Counted from the stretch's first letter, positions 7,561 to 16,432 are shown. The stretch: 64,000 bases of DNA from Ardenticatenaceae bacterium (GCA_020634375.1 JACKBX010000011.1:1-64000); one strand, 5' to 3'. The notes: generated from the letters alone by a model not told the origin. A program made the numbers and translations.

Positions 7561-10344
7561 TCAATCCCCAGCGGCTCCTGCCAACTGTCCTTCATCTGCA
7601 TCATGACCATCATCATGCACTTCCACGTCATCCCAGCCCAACATCATGGCCTTAATACCTGCCATGGGCGTGTGTCCGGTTGTCGTCAGATAAACGTGCA
7701 GCACAATAAACTGCGCAAACAGCCAGGCAATCAACGTGTGGAACGGCGCCAGCCCTGGCAGTCCGCCCAATTTAGCGGCTGCTTCCGGCCAACGCTGCAC
7801 ACCCCACATCAAAAGACCCGTAATCACTTGCAAAGGCAGCAGCACATTCAAAATGCCAAAATACGTCATCTGCTGCAATGGATTCAACTTGCGATCTCGT
7901 GTCTTATCAAAGGGATGTTCATCCCCTTTGAAAATGCCACGCAAATAAAACAATGTCTGTTCAATAGCCTGGTCAAAGAAACCACGTGGCCGGGGCAAAA
8001 ACTGCCGAATCTCACCGCTCACCAGATGGTAGAACAAAGACAACGCCGCATTCACGACCAGGATTGCCGCCAGCACATTATGCACCAGCACAACACCTTT
8101 GAAGCTGAAAATTCCAAACATACTCGGCTTGTGAATCACCAATCCGGTAAAGATAAGCAGCATAATCGCCGCCGTTTGCAGCCAATGCCACAAGCGCTCG
8201 TACACGCCGTACATATACACGCGGCGCAAGCGCGGCTCGTGTGGCGGATTGCGGCGCATTGCCCAATAACGCAGCCCACCATGCACAAACACCCCCGCCA
8301 ACGTGCCGACAAACAACAGCGCCCCTAACCAGTCTACCCAAGATAAACTGTCATGCCCCAACACATACAATGACTGTTCACTGGTTATGGGTTGGAAATA
8401 CAACGCGCCATCTTCGCCTGCGACCAGCTCGCCGCTGTTGGCAGCCACACTACCCCCTACGAAGGTCGGGGTCACACCACCAGGCGTATAGTTAGATAAT
8501 TGCAAAGCGGCCGTTACCCGCGAGTCATCACCGTGACAGGCCGTACATTCTTGAGTCGCCCATTCGCCAGTCGCTACGTCGTGGTGAATGCTGTACGGCT
8601 GCACCTCACCTTGAATACGTGGGCTTTCCAGCCCGCGGGCTTCCAGTCGGGATGCAATCAGCGCCTCTTTAGCATCGCTGTCAATCACCAATTCTGCTTC
8701 ATCCAGCGTGCCATCGCCATTGGCGTCAAACAGTTGCAAGATGTCTGCGTGATATTGATCGCCATCTAGCCAGACAGCTTGCAAATCACGCAGTGGAACC
8801 GGCCGTTCCGGGTCGCCATAAACCCAGAACCAGGCTGTAATCAGGTTGTGCGGAGCCAGCGAGGTTGTGCCATCGCCATTGTCTAGCGGCAGCAGGACGG
8901 GTTGATAGCCAGTGATGTAGGCCGTGCTGAATGTTTCCCCTTCCTGTTCCACACCACGACATACAGAACGCGGTGTGCCATCACTTTGGATGATGGTCCA
9001 GTCAATGAACTGGCGTGAGGAAGAGAACATTTGCGGCACATGACAGCTCTCACAACTGAGCGCCTCCATATGCGTGTCTTTATAAGGCAGCCAGTCGTGT
9101 GTCACATCTACACTGTGGCAGCTTTCGCAACGGCGTGCTGTATTGTCCAATTCGGAGGCCAGCGTACCTTGAGCACTGCTGCCTTTGGCAAACTCATGTA
9201 GTGGCCGGTTCAAATACTCGCCCAGGTCAATGCGGCGCGGGTCAAAAATCAGATGCTCTGGTCTGTCTGCCGATAATTCCTGGTAATAGGTGGGATTATT
9301 CAAGGAGTAATGGCAGTTCGTGCATTCCAGCACACGCTCTGCATGAACGTCCCACGAACGGCCTAACGTTTCCTTGTCCGGCAGATTCATGCCGGAATCG
9401 GACATGCGCTGCGGTGAGAAAATCTGGCCGGTCGTGATGGTACTCCATTGGTCAGGGGTACATCCTTCCAACACCAGCGGGGTCAACGAATCGACGTGTA
9501 CCAGCCCATGACATTGGGCGCAGTTTTCACTGGTGGGGTCTTGAATGGTTACAAAAGGCTTTGCTAACTCGCCGTTTTCGTTAAAGGCTTCAGGGTTCCA
9601 AACTAATGCACCGTCAACTTCTTCAACAATGCCCGTTCCTAACAATGTGGCTGTATTTGCCCAGCGGAAATCGCCTGCGCGAAGGGTGTCTATGCGTGCC
9701 TGATTGTTGGGCTGTGGGGTGTGGCAGAGGAAGCAGTTCATCTCGACTACACCGGACTCTTGCCAATCCCAGGGTATTAGTTCACCTGTGTCTGGGTCTA
9801 CGATATTGGTTTCGATGTCGCCGGGCGCGTAGGGAATTTCGGTGAGTGGTTCGCCGCTGCGGCTGTACATGGCCGGGCCACCACCTACGTGGCGGCTGCC
9901 ATACCACTCGATCCATTCGGGCACGGTGAGATCGTAATAATCGTCACCTGCCGGAGAAAGGTAGCGGTAAGTGATGCCATTCCATTTGCCAAAGACGCCG
10001 GTGCTAGTATCCCAGGCACGGCCGTTTCCCGTTTCGCCTGCTGTAGTCAATTCGCTCAAGCCAAGGTCGGCGTGAAAGCTGTGTTGTTCAATGAAAGCGG
10101 AATCGTGGCATTGTCCACAGGTGGTCATTGTGGAAATGGGCGCGCCGCTTTCGAGGACATTTTCACCGTTTTCGTCAAGCAGGGTAAATTCAGGATGGTA
10201 TTGGGGCTGTGGCACGGTGGTAACGGCCGTTTCCACTTCCCCATCATCTTGCGCCAAGACGATTTGCTGTACCAACAGCACCGCCGCCAGCAGCAAGCCT
10301 GCGCTTAACAAGATTGTGATTCGTTGCAGTTTCTTACTTCTCAT
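7561..10344 (-). CDS. Heptaheme c-type cytochrome fused to a cytochrome b561-type membrane domain, with an EF-hand-like loop
   Basis: 927 residues. A signal-like hydrophobic segment (about 10-31) leads a periplasmic part with seven CXXCH motifs (CGQCH, CFLCH, CAQCH, CTNCH, CESCH twice, CTACH). Between the last two heme motifs lies DANGDGTLDEAE, a calcium-binding EF-hand loop. From about residue 665 there are five hydrophobic segments with spaced histidines (YERLWHWLQT, VVLVHNVLAA, LFYHLVSGE, FIVLHVYLTTTGH), as in the b-type subunits of formate dehydrogenase and thiosulfate reductase. One chain could therefore link quinones to periplasmic hemes. It starts two bases after the octaheme gene, suggesting coupled translation and a shared complex. 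Substrate unknown. Confidence 0.85.
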   Translation of the reverse strand: MRSKKLQRITILLSAGLLLAAVLLVQQIVLAQDDGEVETAVTTVPQPQYHPEFTLLDENGENVLESGAPISTMTTCGQCHDSAFIEQHSFHADLGLSELTTAGETGNGRAWDTSTGVFGKWNGITYRYLSPAGDDYYDLTVPEWIEWYGSRHVGGGPAMYSRSGEPLTEIPYAPGDIETNIVDPDTGELIPWDWQESGVVEMNCFLCHTPQPNNQARIDTLRAGDFRWANTATLLGTGIVEEVDGALVWNPEAFNENGELAKPFVTIQDPTSENCAQCHGLVHVDSLTPLVLEGCTPDQWSTITTGQIFSPQRMSDSGMNLPDKETLGRSWDVHAERVLECTNCHYSLNNPTYYQELSADRPEHLIFDPRRIDLGEYLNRPLHEFAKGSSAQGTLASELDNTARRCESCHSVDVTHDWLPYKDTHMEALSCESCHVPQMFSSSRQFIDWTIIQSDGTPRSVCRGVEQEGETFSTAYITGYQPVLLPLDNGDGTTSLAPHNLITAWFWVYGDPERPVPLRDLQAVWLDGDQYHADILQLFDANGDGTLDEAELVIDSDAKEALIASRLEARGLESPRIQGEVQPYSIHHDVATGEWATQECTACHGDDSRVTAALQLSNYTPGGVTPTFVGGSVAANSGELVAGEDGALYFQPITSEQSLYVLGHDSLSWVDWLGALLFVGTLAGVFVHGGLRYWAMRRNPPHEPRLRRVYMYGVYERLWHWLQTAAIMLLIFTGLVIHKPSMFGIFSFKGVVLVHNVLAAILVVNAALSLFYHLVSGEIRQFLPRPRGFFDQAIEQTLFYLRGIFKGDEHPFDKTRDRKLNPLQQMTYFGILNVLLPLQVITGLLMWGVQRWPEAAAKLGGLPGLAPFHTLIAWLFAQFIVLHVYLTTTGHTPMAGIKAMMLGWDDVEVHDDGHDADEGQLAGAAGD

Positions 10345-10346
10345 GA

Positions 10347-11810
10347 TTATTTCTCTTCCATGTTCGGTACAACGGATTCAAGAAAGGCCGTGCGCCCGCC
10401 CCAGCGAATGGGGTCGCCATAATAACCCAGCGATTCCCAATTCATACGGCCGTTTTCACCATGACAATCACTACATTGCAATGCATGTTCCTTAGGCTGC
10501 ACCAAGTGCGTCAACGGCCAGTACATCTCTGTCTGCGTAAATCCATACTCACCACTATAAGGTAAGCCAACCGTTTCCATGCCCAGCCTCGCTGCCAAAT
10601 CCCAATCAAACTCCGTCCAATAACCACCCTCACCCACCGTTTTCGGCTGGATCAGCCAGTTATACTGCGTGTCATAAATCTGGCGGGCCGTATGAATCTT
10701 GAACGGCCAGATTTTCGCTGTAGGGTCATCAACACTGCCCAATGGCTGATTGATCACCGTAACCTGCGTCGGGTCAATCACATCGCCCAAGATGTAACGG
10801 TCGGCGTTGCCATTAAACCAGGCATAATCCGGCGTGATATTCTTCTCATACACAAAGCTGCCCTTAATCTTCAAATAAATATGCGGGTCTTCGGGTATGT
10901 CTTGGCCGGCTGTAGACCAGTCCCAATCCACCTTTGTCGCGTCGCGGATAGCTCCTTGCGGCACATGGCAGGTCTGGCAAGCCACAGCATCAAGATGTGC
11001 ATTAATACGGCTGTCTTCATGAATCACACCCTCATGACAATCCGTACAAGCCAACAAATTGTCATCATTGGGGCTGACCGAAATCAAATGCCCCTTAATC
11101 TGGTGATTTTCTGTTTGATGGCAATCCACACATTGGAAATCGAAACGCCCCATATGCACATCCACATTTTCCGTGGGGAAGAAGAGACTGCTGTCCAGGT
11201 CGCCATGCTTCACCGCATTACCACCGCCACCATTAAAATGACAACCGCCGCAATTTTGGCGCGTCGGCACGCCAACGCTTTGCGCCGATGCCACCAAATC
11301 AACGCCATCGGCTGGCAGACCAGAGTTGCTCTTCACGTATGCGCCCGTTTGATCATGGCAAACCAAACAGTCGATGTTATCTTCTTCGGAGAAATCGAAA
11401 TCAGCAGAATCCCAACCATAACCGGCATGGCAGCGTGTGCAACCTGTCCAGTTACCTTGGATACCGATACAGAAGTTGTTGATCTGGTTTTTCTTGCCGA
11501 TGGTTACGGGTTCGTCACGTCCCGGTAAAAGCACGGGGTCGCCTTCCCATGTCCAATGCACCGAATCTAGCATTTCATGTCCGGCGTCTTCATGACACTC
11601 AAGGCAGCGACGAGTCACATCGGAACCGGTTTCAAATGGCCCTTCGATGAGACTGGTGTGGTCAACGTGCGGCGCACGTTGTGGCACATAGCTCCAGGGA
11701 TCGCTGGGATCAACCTGGGGGCTATCTGCCACCACAGATACAATAGGAATGACGATAATTAATATCGTAATAACAAGACCAATAATCCATATGTACTTAG
11801 AATTTTTCAT
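10347..11810 (-). CDS. Octaheme c-type cytochrome, tetrathionate reductase (Otr) family
   Basis: About 487 residues from the ATG at 11810 (GGAG upstream); a TTG start at 11870 is less likely. An uncleaved or cleaved hydrophobic N-terminus (YIWIIGLVITILIIVIPIVS) directs it to the outside. Eight CXXCH motifs: CLECH, CTRCH, CLVCH, CGGCH, CVDCH, CTDCH, CQTCH and CSDCH. The stretch GKKNQINNFC before the second heme fits the family, in which a lysine rather than histidine ligates the active heme; which lysine is a guess here. Otr proteins reduce tetrathionate and can act on nitrite or hydroxylamine in vitro. Neighbouring YeeE genes favour a sulfur substrate. Confidence 0.87.
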   Translation of the reverse strand: MKNSKYIWIIGLVITILIIVIPIVSVVADSPQVDPSDPWSYVPQRAPHVDHTSLIEGPFETGSDVTRRCLECHEDAGHEMLDSVHWTWEGDPVLLPGRDEPVTIGKKNQINNFCIGIQGNWTGCTRCHAGYGWDSADFDFSEEDNIDCLVCHDQTGAYVKSNSGLPADGVDLVASAQSVGVPTRQNCGGCHFNGGGGNAVKHGDLDSSLFFPTENVDVHMGRFDFQCVDCHQTENHQIKGHLISVSPNDDNLLACTDCHEGVIHEDSRINAHLDAVACQTCHVPQGAIRDATKVDWDWSTAGQDIPEDPHIYLKIKGSFVYEKNITPDYAWFNGNADRYILGDVIDPTQVTVINQPLGSVDDPTAKIWPFKIHTARQIYDTQYNWLIQPKTVGEGGYWTEFDWDLAARLGMETVGLPYSGEYGFTQTEMYWPLTHLVQPKEHALQCSDCHGENGRMNWESLGYYGDPIRWGGRTAFLESVVPNMEEK

Positions 11811-11871
11811 GGCTCTCCAGAGTTCCTCATTAATTTTCTGGCTGGATAGAAACGGCCGTTTCACATCCAAA

Positions 11872-12195
11872 TTAACTTAATACCTCAGATTGACGCATCA
11901 ACACATCTCGCAGCACCTGGCGCATCTCATCCAAGACAAAAATCAAACGATCATCCACCAACTGATAAACAACTGCTGGACCATCGCGCTGTGTCGTCAC
12001 CAATGCCCGCTGCCGCAGCACGCGCAGATGGCGGGAGACCGTAGGTTGGGGCATACCCAGGTCATCCGCCAACGCCGTTACATGACGCGGCTGCTCATTC
12101 AGGGCATAAAGGATTTGAATGCGCTTCGGATCACCTAACGCCTGACAAATATTATTATGTAACAGGTTTAGCTCTTCGATTGGGGGACACGCCAT
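11872..12195 (-). CDS. ArsR/SmtB-family winged-helix regulator
   Basis: 107 residues. CQALGDPKRIQILYAL is the typical ArsR helix, and MPQPTVSRHLRVLRQRALV is the recognition helix and wing start. The chain has only two cysteines, Cys3 and Cys17, possibly a thiol pair for sensing, although they do not sit where metal sites or the SqrR/BigR pair usually lie. It is the first gene of the leftward octaheme/YeeE operon, 61 bases ahead of the cytochrome, and an inverted repeat of ATTC-N8-GAAT type covers the presumed start of transcription. Autoregulation and control by reactive sulfur are inferred. Confidence 0.85.
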   Translation of the reverse strand: MACPPIEELNLLHNNICQALGDPKRIQILYALNEQPRHVTALADDLGMPQPTVSRHLRVLRQRALVTTQRDGPAVVYQLVDDRLIFVLDEMRQVLRDVLMRQSEVLS

Positions 12196-12211
12196 AACAA
12201 GATGCCTTCAC

Positions 12212-12258
12212 ATTCATGTATTCGGATATTCATGTATTCGCCTATCCGAATACATGAA
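12212..12258 (-). promoter_or_regulatory. Probable operator of the ArsR-type regulator
   Basis: A perfect 16-base inverted repeat (TTCATGTATTCGGATA at 12213-12228 and its complement at 12243-12258) encloses a further copy of ATTCATGTATTCG. The centre contains ATTC-N8-GAAT (12236-12251), the operator pattern reported for sulfide-sensing SqrR-type ArsR proteins. It begins 17 bases before the regulator's ATG. Confidence 0.7.
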
Positions 12259-12259
12259 A

Positions 12260-12326
12260 AGTATATAAAGGCTCTATCATGACGAACAGAAATGATTGTC
12301 ATGTGTTTATTGTGACAAATGTCACA
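12260..12326 (-). promoter_or_regulatory. Promoter with perfect Crp-type site before the ArsR/octaheme operon
   Basis: TGTGACAAATGTCACA (12311-12326) matches the TGTGA-N6-TCACA consensus at every half-site base. A -10 candidate, TATACT, lies at 12265-12260 on the minus strand; the start of transcription would be near 12253, inside the ArsR operator, with the Crp-type site about 65 bases upstream. No good -35 is seen, as expected for an activated promoter. Confidence 0.6.
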
Positions 12327-12346
12327 TACGAAGTTTTAGTTGTTGG

Positions 12347-12412
12347 TAACGGGTCACTGGCAACGGGTCACTGATCACTGGTTACTGTTTACTGTTTACT
12401 GACCACCAACTA
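12347..12412. repeat. Intergenic word-repeat tract
   Basis: Iterations of GGTCACTGG, GTTTACT and ACTGACC fill the spacer between the cytochrome promoter region and the exchanger gene. No gene is seen. Confidence 0.5.
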
Positions 12413-12416
12413 CCAG

Positions 12417-13412
12417 CTACACACCAACACCGCGCACAAACAGGAGGTACATACCCAGCAAATAGGTCACAATGATCAGCAAAGTATCTATTTCGAGGAA
12501 GAGGAACTTGCGCTCAATGCGGGCTAGATTGCCCAACAAAGCCATATTCGTCAACAACAGCCCCAGCAAAGCAACCAATGCAAAACCGGGATCAATTGCG
12601 CCGAGGAAACGGCCGTCCGTATAAAAGAAATCCGCCAGCCCCAACGCAAACATATTAAATACACTAGAACCAAACAAGTTGCCTACAGCCATATCAAATG
12701 CGCCCATGCGCACCGCTGCCAGCGCCGCCAACAATTCCGGCAAAGACGTGACCACGCTAAGCAGAGCTGTGCCCACAAAACCCGTCCCCAACCCCGTAAT
12801 CGTCGCAATTTCCGTGCTGGCATTCACCAGCAGCGGCACAACCAACAGCAGCACCGCTGCCGCCAGCACGAACCCAATCACGCCGCGCCGCAAACTTGGG
12901 AATTCCGGGCCTGGCTCCAATGACGCAGCAGCCGTCGCTGCTGTTGGCCCCTGGCTCTCACGTTGAATCAGCCACACCCCGCCAAAGTACACCATCATCA
13001 TCAGCAAACTATCCAACCCCACCCACCCAATCGTCACATCAATTTGCCCCATAATGGAAACGGCCGCCATCAACATCAAAATCGTCGTCAATGCGGCCGT
13101 CAGCGCATGGCTCACCGCCACCCGCCGCATTAGCGGAACCTGAAAATGAATCAAATCAACCAGCGCCAACAGCAGCACATTGACCATATTGCTGCCAAAA
13201 AAGTTGCCCGCCGCTAGATTGGGCACACCGGCGCTAAACGAGCTAATCGAAGCAATCATCTCCGGCAGCGATGTGGCCCCCGCCAGAAAAATCGTCCCCA
13301 CGACCACGCCACCCAACTTTGTGCGCACGGCAATGATGTCGCCATATTCCGCCAATTTAATCGCCGCGACGACCACGACGGCCGCACTTAACAAAAATGT
13401 AATCCAGACCAT
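12417..13412 (-). CDS. Calcium/sodium antiporter, CaCA superfamily (YrbG-like)
   Basis: 331 residues with about ten hydrophobic segments and two inverted copies of the CaCA alpha-repeat: GATSLPEMIAS followed by GNFFGSNMVN, and VVTSLPELLAAL followed by GNLFGSSVFNMF. The acidic and polar residues in these motifs bind the exchanged cation. This family exports Ca2+ in exchange for Na+ or H+. It is transcribed leftward and ends at the word-repeat tract beside the cytochrome operon; no functional link to the cytochromes is evident. Confidence 0.88.
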   Translation of the reverse strand: MVWITFLLSAAVVVVAAIKLAEYGDIIAVRTKLGGVVVGTIFLAGATSLPEMIASISSFSAGVPNLAAGNFFGSNMVNVLLLALVDLIHFQVPLMRRVAVSHALTAALTTILMLMAAVSIMGQIDVTIGWVGLDSLLMMMVYFGGVWLIQRESQGPTAATAAASLEPGPEFPSLRRGVIGFVLAAAVLLLVVPLLVNASTEIATITGLGTGFVGTALLSVVTSLPELLAALAAVRMGAFDMAVGNLFGSSVFNMFALGLADFFYTDGRFLGAIDPGFALVALLGLLLTNMALLGNLARIERKFLFLEIDTLLIIVTYLLGMYLLFVRGVGV

Positions 13413-13424
13413 GTTTCCTCAGAA

Positions 13425-13466
13425 AGTTTGCAAGTATGCGAGTTTGCAAGTGGCAAGTTCACCCGC
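13425..13466. repeat. Intergenic word-repeat (GCAAGT family)
   Basis: Repeats of GTTTGCAAGT and GGCAAGT occupy the spacer between exchanger and PII-like genes. The same words build the hairpin at 48989-49035. Confidence 0.5.
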
Positions 13467-13474
13467 TTACCTTG

Positions 13475-13828
13475 TCATTCCGCCGCATAAGGTTCGGGCA
13501 TTCCCCAGGTTTTGGCAACGGGCACAGCAAAAATGATGCCGGTGCGCGGCTTAGTCAAGTCGCCTAAAATGGCTTCGGTGGCAGCAACGGCCGTTTCCGC
13601 CGTTTCCAACTCCTCAATAACGGCAAACAACGTATTGTGCCCCACTCGGCCACTGCCAAAAATCTGGCTAAACCCGGCAAACATCGGCCCCGCCGCTGGA
13701 CGCGGCAGCACGCGATTCACGCCCGTACTTTCCACAATCGTCACACCCTTCACCCCAGAATCCACCCACGCCTGCAAAACCTCGTTCAGCCGTGTACTGT
13801 CATCCAACACCATCATCAGCATATACAT
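13475..13828 (-). CDS. Small PII/CutA-like ferredoxin-fold protein of unknown role
   Basis: 117 residues. The pattern MYMLMMVLDDSTRLNEVLQA, then a Gly-rich strand (GVKGVTIVESTGV), a long loop, and GHNTLFAVIEE looks like the beta-alpha-beta repeat of PII signalling proteins and their relatives, but the nucleotide-binding motifs of true GlnB/GlnK are not recognisable. It lies between an ion exchanger and an ABC exporter on the same strand, and a PII-like regulator of transport is a reasonable guess. Confidence 0.55.
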   Translation of the reverse strand: MYMLMMVLDDSTRLNEVLQAWVDSGVKGVTIVESTGVNRVLPRPAAGPMFAGFSQIFGSGRVGHNTLFAVIEELETAETAVAATEAILGDLTKPRTGIIFAVPVAKTWGMPEPYAAE

Positions 13829-13841
13829 GATGCACTCTCAA

Positions 13842-13880
13842 TGAACAATGAGAAATTAGCAATTAACCATTCATTGTTCA
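13842..13880. repeat. Intergenic inverted repeat (GAACAATGA)
   Basis: TGAACAATGA (13842-13851) pairs with TCATTGTTCA (13871-13880); the right arm overlaps the stop codon of the ABC permease gene. Confidence 0.5.
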
Positions 13881-15494
13881 CAATTCATTATTCTCCAGCT
13901 TCCTCTCTGCCGCTCGCCAGAATAAGGCTACCAGTCCCAACGCCACAAGCTGCCCGCCTGCCAGAACCATGACGGCCGTACTGCCCTCTGCAAAAAGCCA
14001 ACCCACTGGCGAGAAACCGGTAAGGGCTTGCAGCGGCAGAAGCAATTCGCTCTCTGGCCGCCAATGAACCAACAAGCACACGGCCGTTCCCAAATTCAAC
14101 AGCGCAAACAAGCCATGCAGCGTCAACGCCAGCAGCGAACTAAGACCACTCACGCTTTTCGCCGAGTCTTCCGCCTGCAAATCGGCAGTCAACGCACCAA
14201 AGGGCAGCAGCAGCGCTGCACCGATGATGATTTGCCAGGAAACGGCCGTTACTAACACCGCCACCTGCCAGCCCGCAAAACCAAAATACCATCCCGCCAA
14301 TGCAAAAAACAACATCCATAACAGCCACGCCAACGGCCAGGCATTTCCCCAAAACTTACCCGCCAGCACTGCCCGCACTGAGATGGGCGCAGCCCGCCAC
14401 AGCGCCGCCCGTCCCCCATCCCGCCCCACCGCCGGAATTGTCTCCGCCGACAACGAAGTGACGCTGATAAACAACCCCATTGCCAGCAACAGCCAAAAAA
14501 TAAGCGGGCGTAATTCTGCCACCCGTGAACTTCCCAACAGCGGCAAAAACATCATCAACACTGGCAGCATTGCCAGGGCTAGATTAATCAGGCGGCTGGG
14601 GTCGCGGCGCAGCAGCAGCCATTCGCTGCGCACAAACGGCCGTACCTGCAACGGAAACGGCCGTAACCACCAGCCCATCTGCCGCGATGCTGCCTGCCGG
14701 GGCCGCGCCGTCACCTCGCGCAAATGGCTCCAGCCATCATAAAAAGCGCGAGCAAAAATAAGGTACGCTCCCCCTGCCGCCAACACCGCCGCGCCCGCCA
14801 GCGCCAGCGTCAATTGCATCAACTGCGCCACATCACGCAGCGCATCTGCCAGCCACCTCAGCAGCACCTCCTGCCGCACAAACCAATTGGTCAGCCACTG
14901 CTGTCCCCATACCACAAGCACGGCCAGCAGTGATGCCGCAATGGGCAGCCACACATTCACGCGCCGCGCCGGAATCAGCCGCGCCAATGCCAGCACAATA
15001 GACATGATCACGGCCGTTACCAACACCATCCCCGCCAACAACAGCAACAGCGCCAATCCGTAAAAAGCAGCTCCCATCCCCTGAGCCACACCAAACGCCG
15101 CCAACAAAAGCGCCAGCACAATGGCCGGCAGCAGTGTCACCCGGCTGCACTGCGCCAGCTTGACGACAAAAATAGTACGCAGCGGCAGCGGAGCTACCAG
15201 CAGCAGCTCCAAATCCGCCGATTGGTACAGCAGGCGCATCACGTCGCCCATGCCAATGATGCCAATGAACAGGAAGAGCATCAGGACATTAGCTAACATG
15301 GGCGCAAACAGGGTAACGGCCGTATCCGACCCCAACAGCGACAGCTTATCACGGATAAGATTATCCCACGCCCACTGCCCGCCAAAGCCTAATAACAGCA
15401 CAACGACCGCCATAACCAGGCGGTTAGCCGACCGTACACGGCGATCAAGCTGCCAAAATTGTGGGCGAAATATTTTCCAAACCATCGTCATCAT
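13878..15494 (-). CDS. ABC-2 type exporter permease
   Basis: About 538 residues with twelve or more hydrophobic segments, arranged as in large ABC-2 type permeases. A hydrophilic patch with VRPFVRSEWLLLRRDPSRL separates two membrane halves. It follows the ATPase gene at 15558-16328 on the same strand, so the two form an export system. The start is one of several clustered ATGs (15494, 15491, 15485); no strong ribosome site distinguishes them. The cargo is unknown. Confidence 0.8.
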   Translation of the reverse strand: MMTMVWKIFRPQFWQLDRRVRSANRLVMAVVVLLLGFGGQWAWDNLIRDKLSLLGSDTAVTLFAPMLANVLMLFLFIGIIGMGDVMRLLYQSADLELLLVAPLPLRTIFVVKLAQCSRVTLLPAIVLALLLAAFGVAQGMGAAFYGLALLLLLAGMVLVTAVIMSIVLALARLIPARRVNVWLPIAASLLAVLVVWGQQWLTNWFVRQEVLLRWLADALRDVAQLMQLTLALAGAAVLAAGGAYLIFARAFYDGWSHLREVTARPRQAASRQMGWWLRPFPLQVRPFVRSEWLLLRRDPSRLINLALAMLPVLMMFLPLLGSSRVAELRPLIFWLLLAMGLFISVTSLSAETIPAVGRDGGRAALWRAAPISVRAVLAGKFWGNAWPLAWLLWMLFFALAGWYFGFAGWQVAVLVTAVSWQIIIGAALLLPFGALTADLQAEDSAKSVSGLSSLLALTLHGLFALLNLGTAVCLLVHWRPESELLLPLQALTGFSPVGWLFAEGSTAVMVLAGGQLVALGLVALFWRAAERKLENNEL

Positions 15495-15508
15495 CAATTT
15501 ATGTGAAG

Positions 15509-15556
15509 TTTGCCGTGAAACGTGAAAAGACGCCGGTCACGCATCACGTTTCACGC
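15509..15556. repeat. Intergenic hairpin words (CGTGAAACGTGA family)
   Basis: Forward copies of CGTGAAACGTGA and reverse-complement copies TCACGTTTCACG fill the spacer between ATPase and permease. The same family appears at 16331-16396, 19904-19939 and 20027-20065. Confidence 0.6.
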
Positions 15557-15557
15557 A

Positions 15558-16328
15558 TCACTTATCCAACATTTCTGCCACATCAGCAACGGCCGTTCCC
15601 CCCGTCAACTGCAAAAACAACTCTTCCAGCGTACTCTCCGCCGTAGACTGCGCCATCTGTCGCAGTTCCGCCATCGTCCCCTCGGCAATCAGGCTGCCCT
15701 GCTGCAAAATACCCACACGGTCACATACCCGCTCCGCAATCTCCAGCGTGTGCGTGGAAAAGAAGACCGTCGTCCCCTGCCCCGCCAATTCGTGCAGCAA
15801 ATCCTTCACACGGCGGGCGCTGTACGGGTCAAGCCCCGCCAGCGGTTCATCCAGCACCAACACCTGCGGGCGATGCAGCAATGCCGCGCACAATCCCAAT
15901 TTGTGGCGCATTCCGCCAGAATATCCTTCTATTAATTGTTCTGCTTTTTCTGTCAATTCCAGCAGCGCCAGCAATTCCGCACCGCGCTCATCACAAATGG
16001 CATCATCCAACCCGTACAGCCCGCCCACAAAACGCAAGAATTCACGTCCGGTCAGCCGCTCATACATCGGCGGCGACTGCGCCAGGTAGCCCACCGCCCG
16101 CTTTACGGCCAGAGGCTTTTGTTGAATATCGTGCCCGGCGATGACGGCCGTTCCCCCACTTGGCCTCAACAACCCCACCAACATACGAATCGTCGTCGTC
16201 TTCCCCGCGCCATTCGGTCCCAAAAAGCCATAAATTTCGCCAGGATGAACAGTGAGATGGAGGTTGGAAACGGCCGTTACCGCCCCAAACCGTCGTGTCA
16301 AACCCATTGTTTCAATCATGCCGTCCAT
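15558..16328 (-). CDS. ABC transporter ATP-binding subunit
   Basis: 256 residues with Walker A GPNGAGKTTT, the signature YSGGMRHKLG, Walker B VLVLDEPLAGLD and the switch histidine in FSTHTLE. The layout is that of ATPases that pair with ABC-2 permeases (drug, sodium or lipid export). It is the first gene of the two-gene leftward operon with the permease. Confidence 0.92.
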   Translation of the reverse strand: MDGMIETMGLTRRFGAVTAVSNLHLTVHPGEIYGFLGPNGAGKTTTIRMLVGLLRPSGGTAVIAGHDIQQKPLAVKRAVGYLAQSPPMYERLTGREFLRFVGGLYGLDDAICDERGAELLALLELTEKAEQLIEGYSGGMRHKLGLCAALLHRPQVLVLDEPLAGLDPYSARRVKDLLHELAGQGTTVFFSTHTLEIAERVCDRVGILQQGSLIAEGTMAELRQMAQSTAESTLEELFLQLTGGTAVADVAEMLDK

Positions 16329-16330
16329 TA

Positions 16331-16396
16331 TACCGTGAAACGTAAAACGTGATGCGTGACCGGAGAGAATTCACGTTTCACGCATCACGCTTCACA
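16331..16396. repeat. Intergenic hairpin words (CGTGAAACGTGA family)
   Basis: GTGAAACG, ACGTGATGCGTGA and reverse copies TCACGTTTCACGCATCACG lie between the ABC ATPase start and a terminator. Confidence 0.55.
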
Positions 16397-16428
16397 AAAA
16401 AAGGCCACCAGCAAATCCGCTGATGGCC
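16396..16428 (-). terminator. Minus-strand terminator with no obvious gene upstream
   Basis: GGCCACCAGC (16403-16412) and GCTGATGGCC (16419-16428) form a stem that on the minus strand is followed by seven T. It could stop transcripts entering the ABC operon from the right, yet only a weak open frame (TTG start near 16688, ending 16458) lies there. Confidence 0.75.
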
Positions 16429-16432
16429 TCTA

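Noticed and set aside
7603..8328. 241-codon plus-strand frame rich in Gln and His
   Set aside because: Antisense to the cytochrome b part of the heptaheme fusion.
10692..11528. 278-codon plus-strand frame
   Set aside because: Antisense to the octaheme cytochrome; all eight heme motifs support the other strand.
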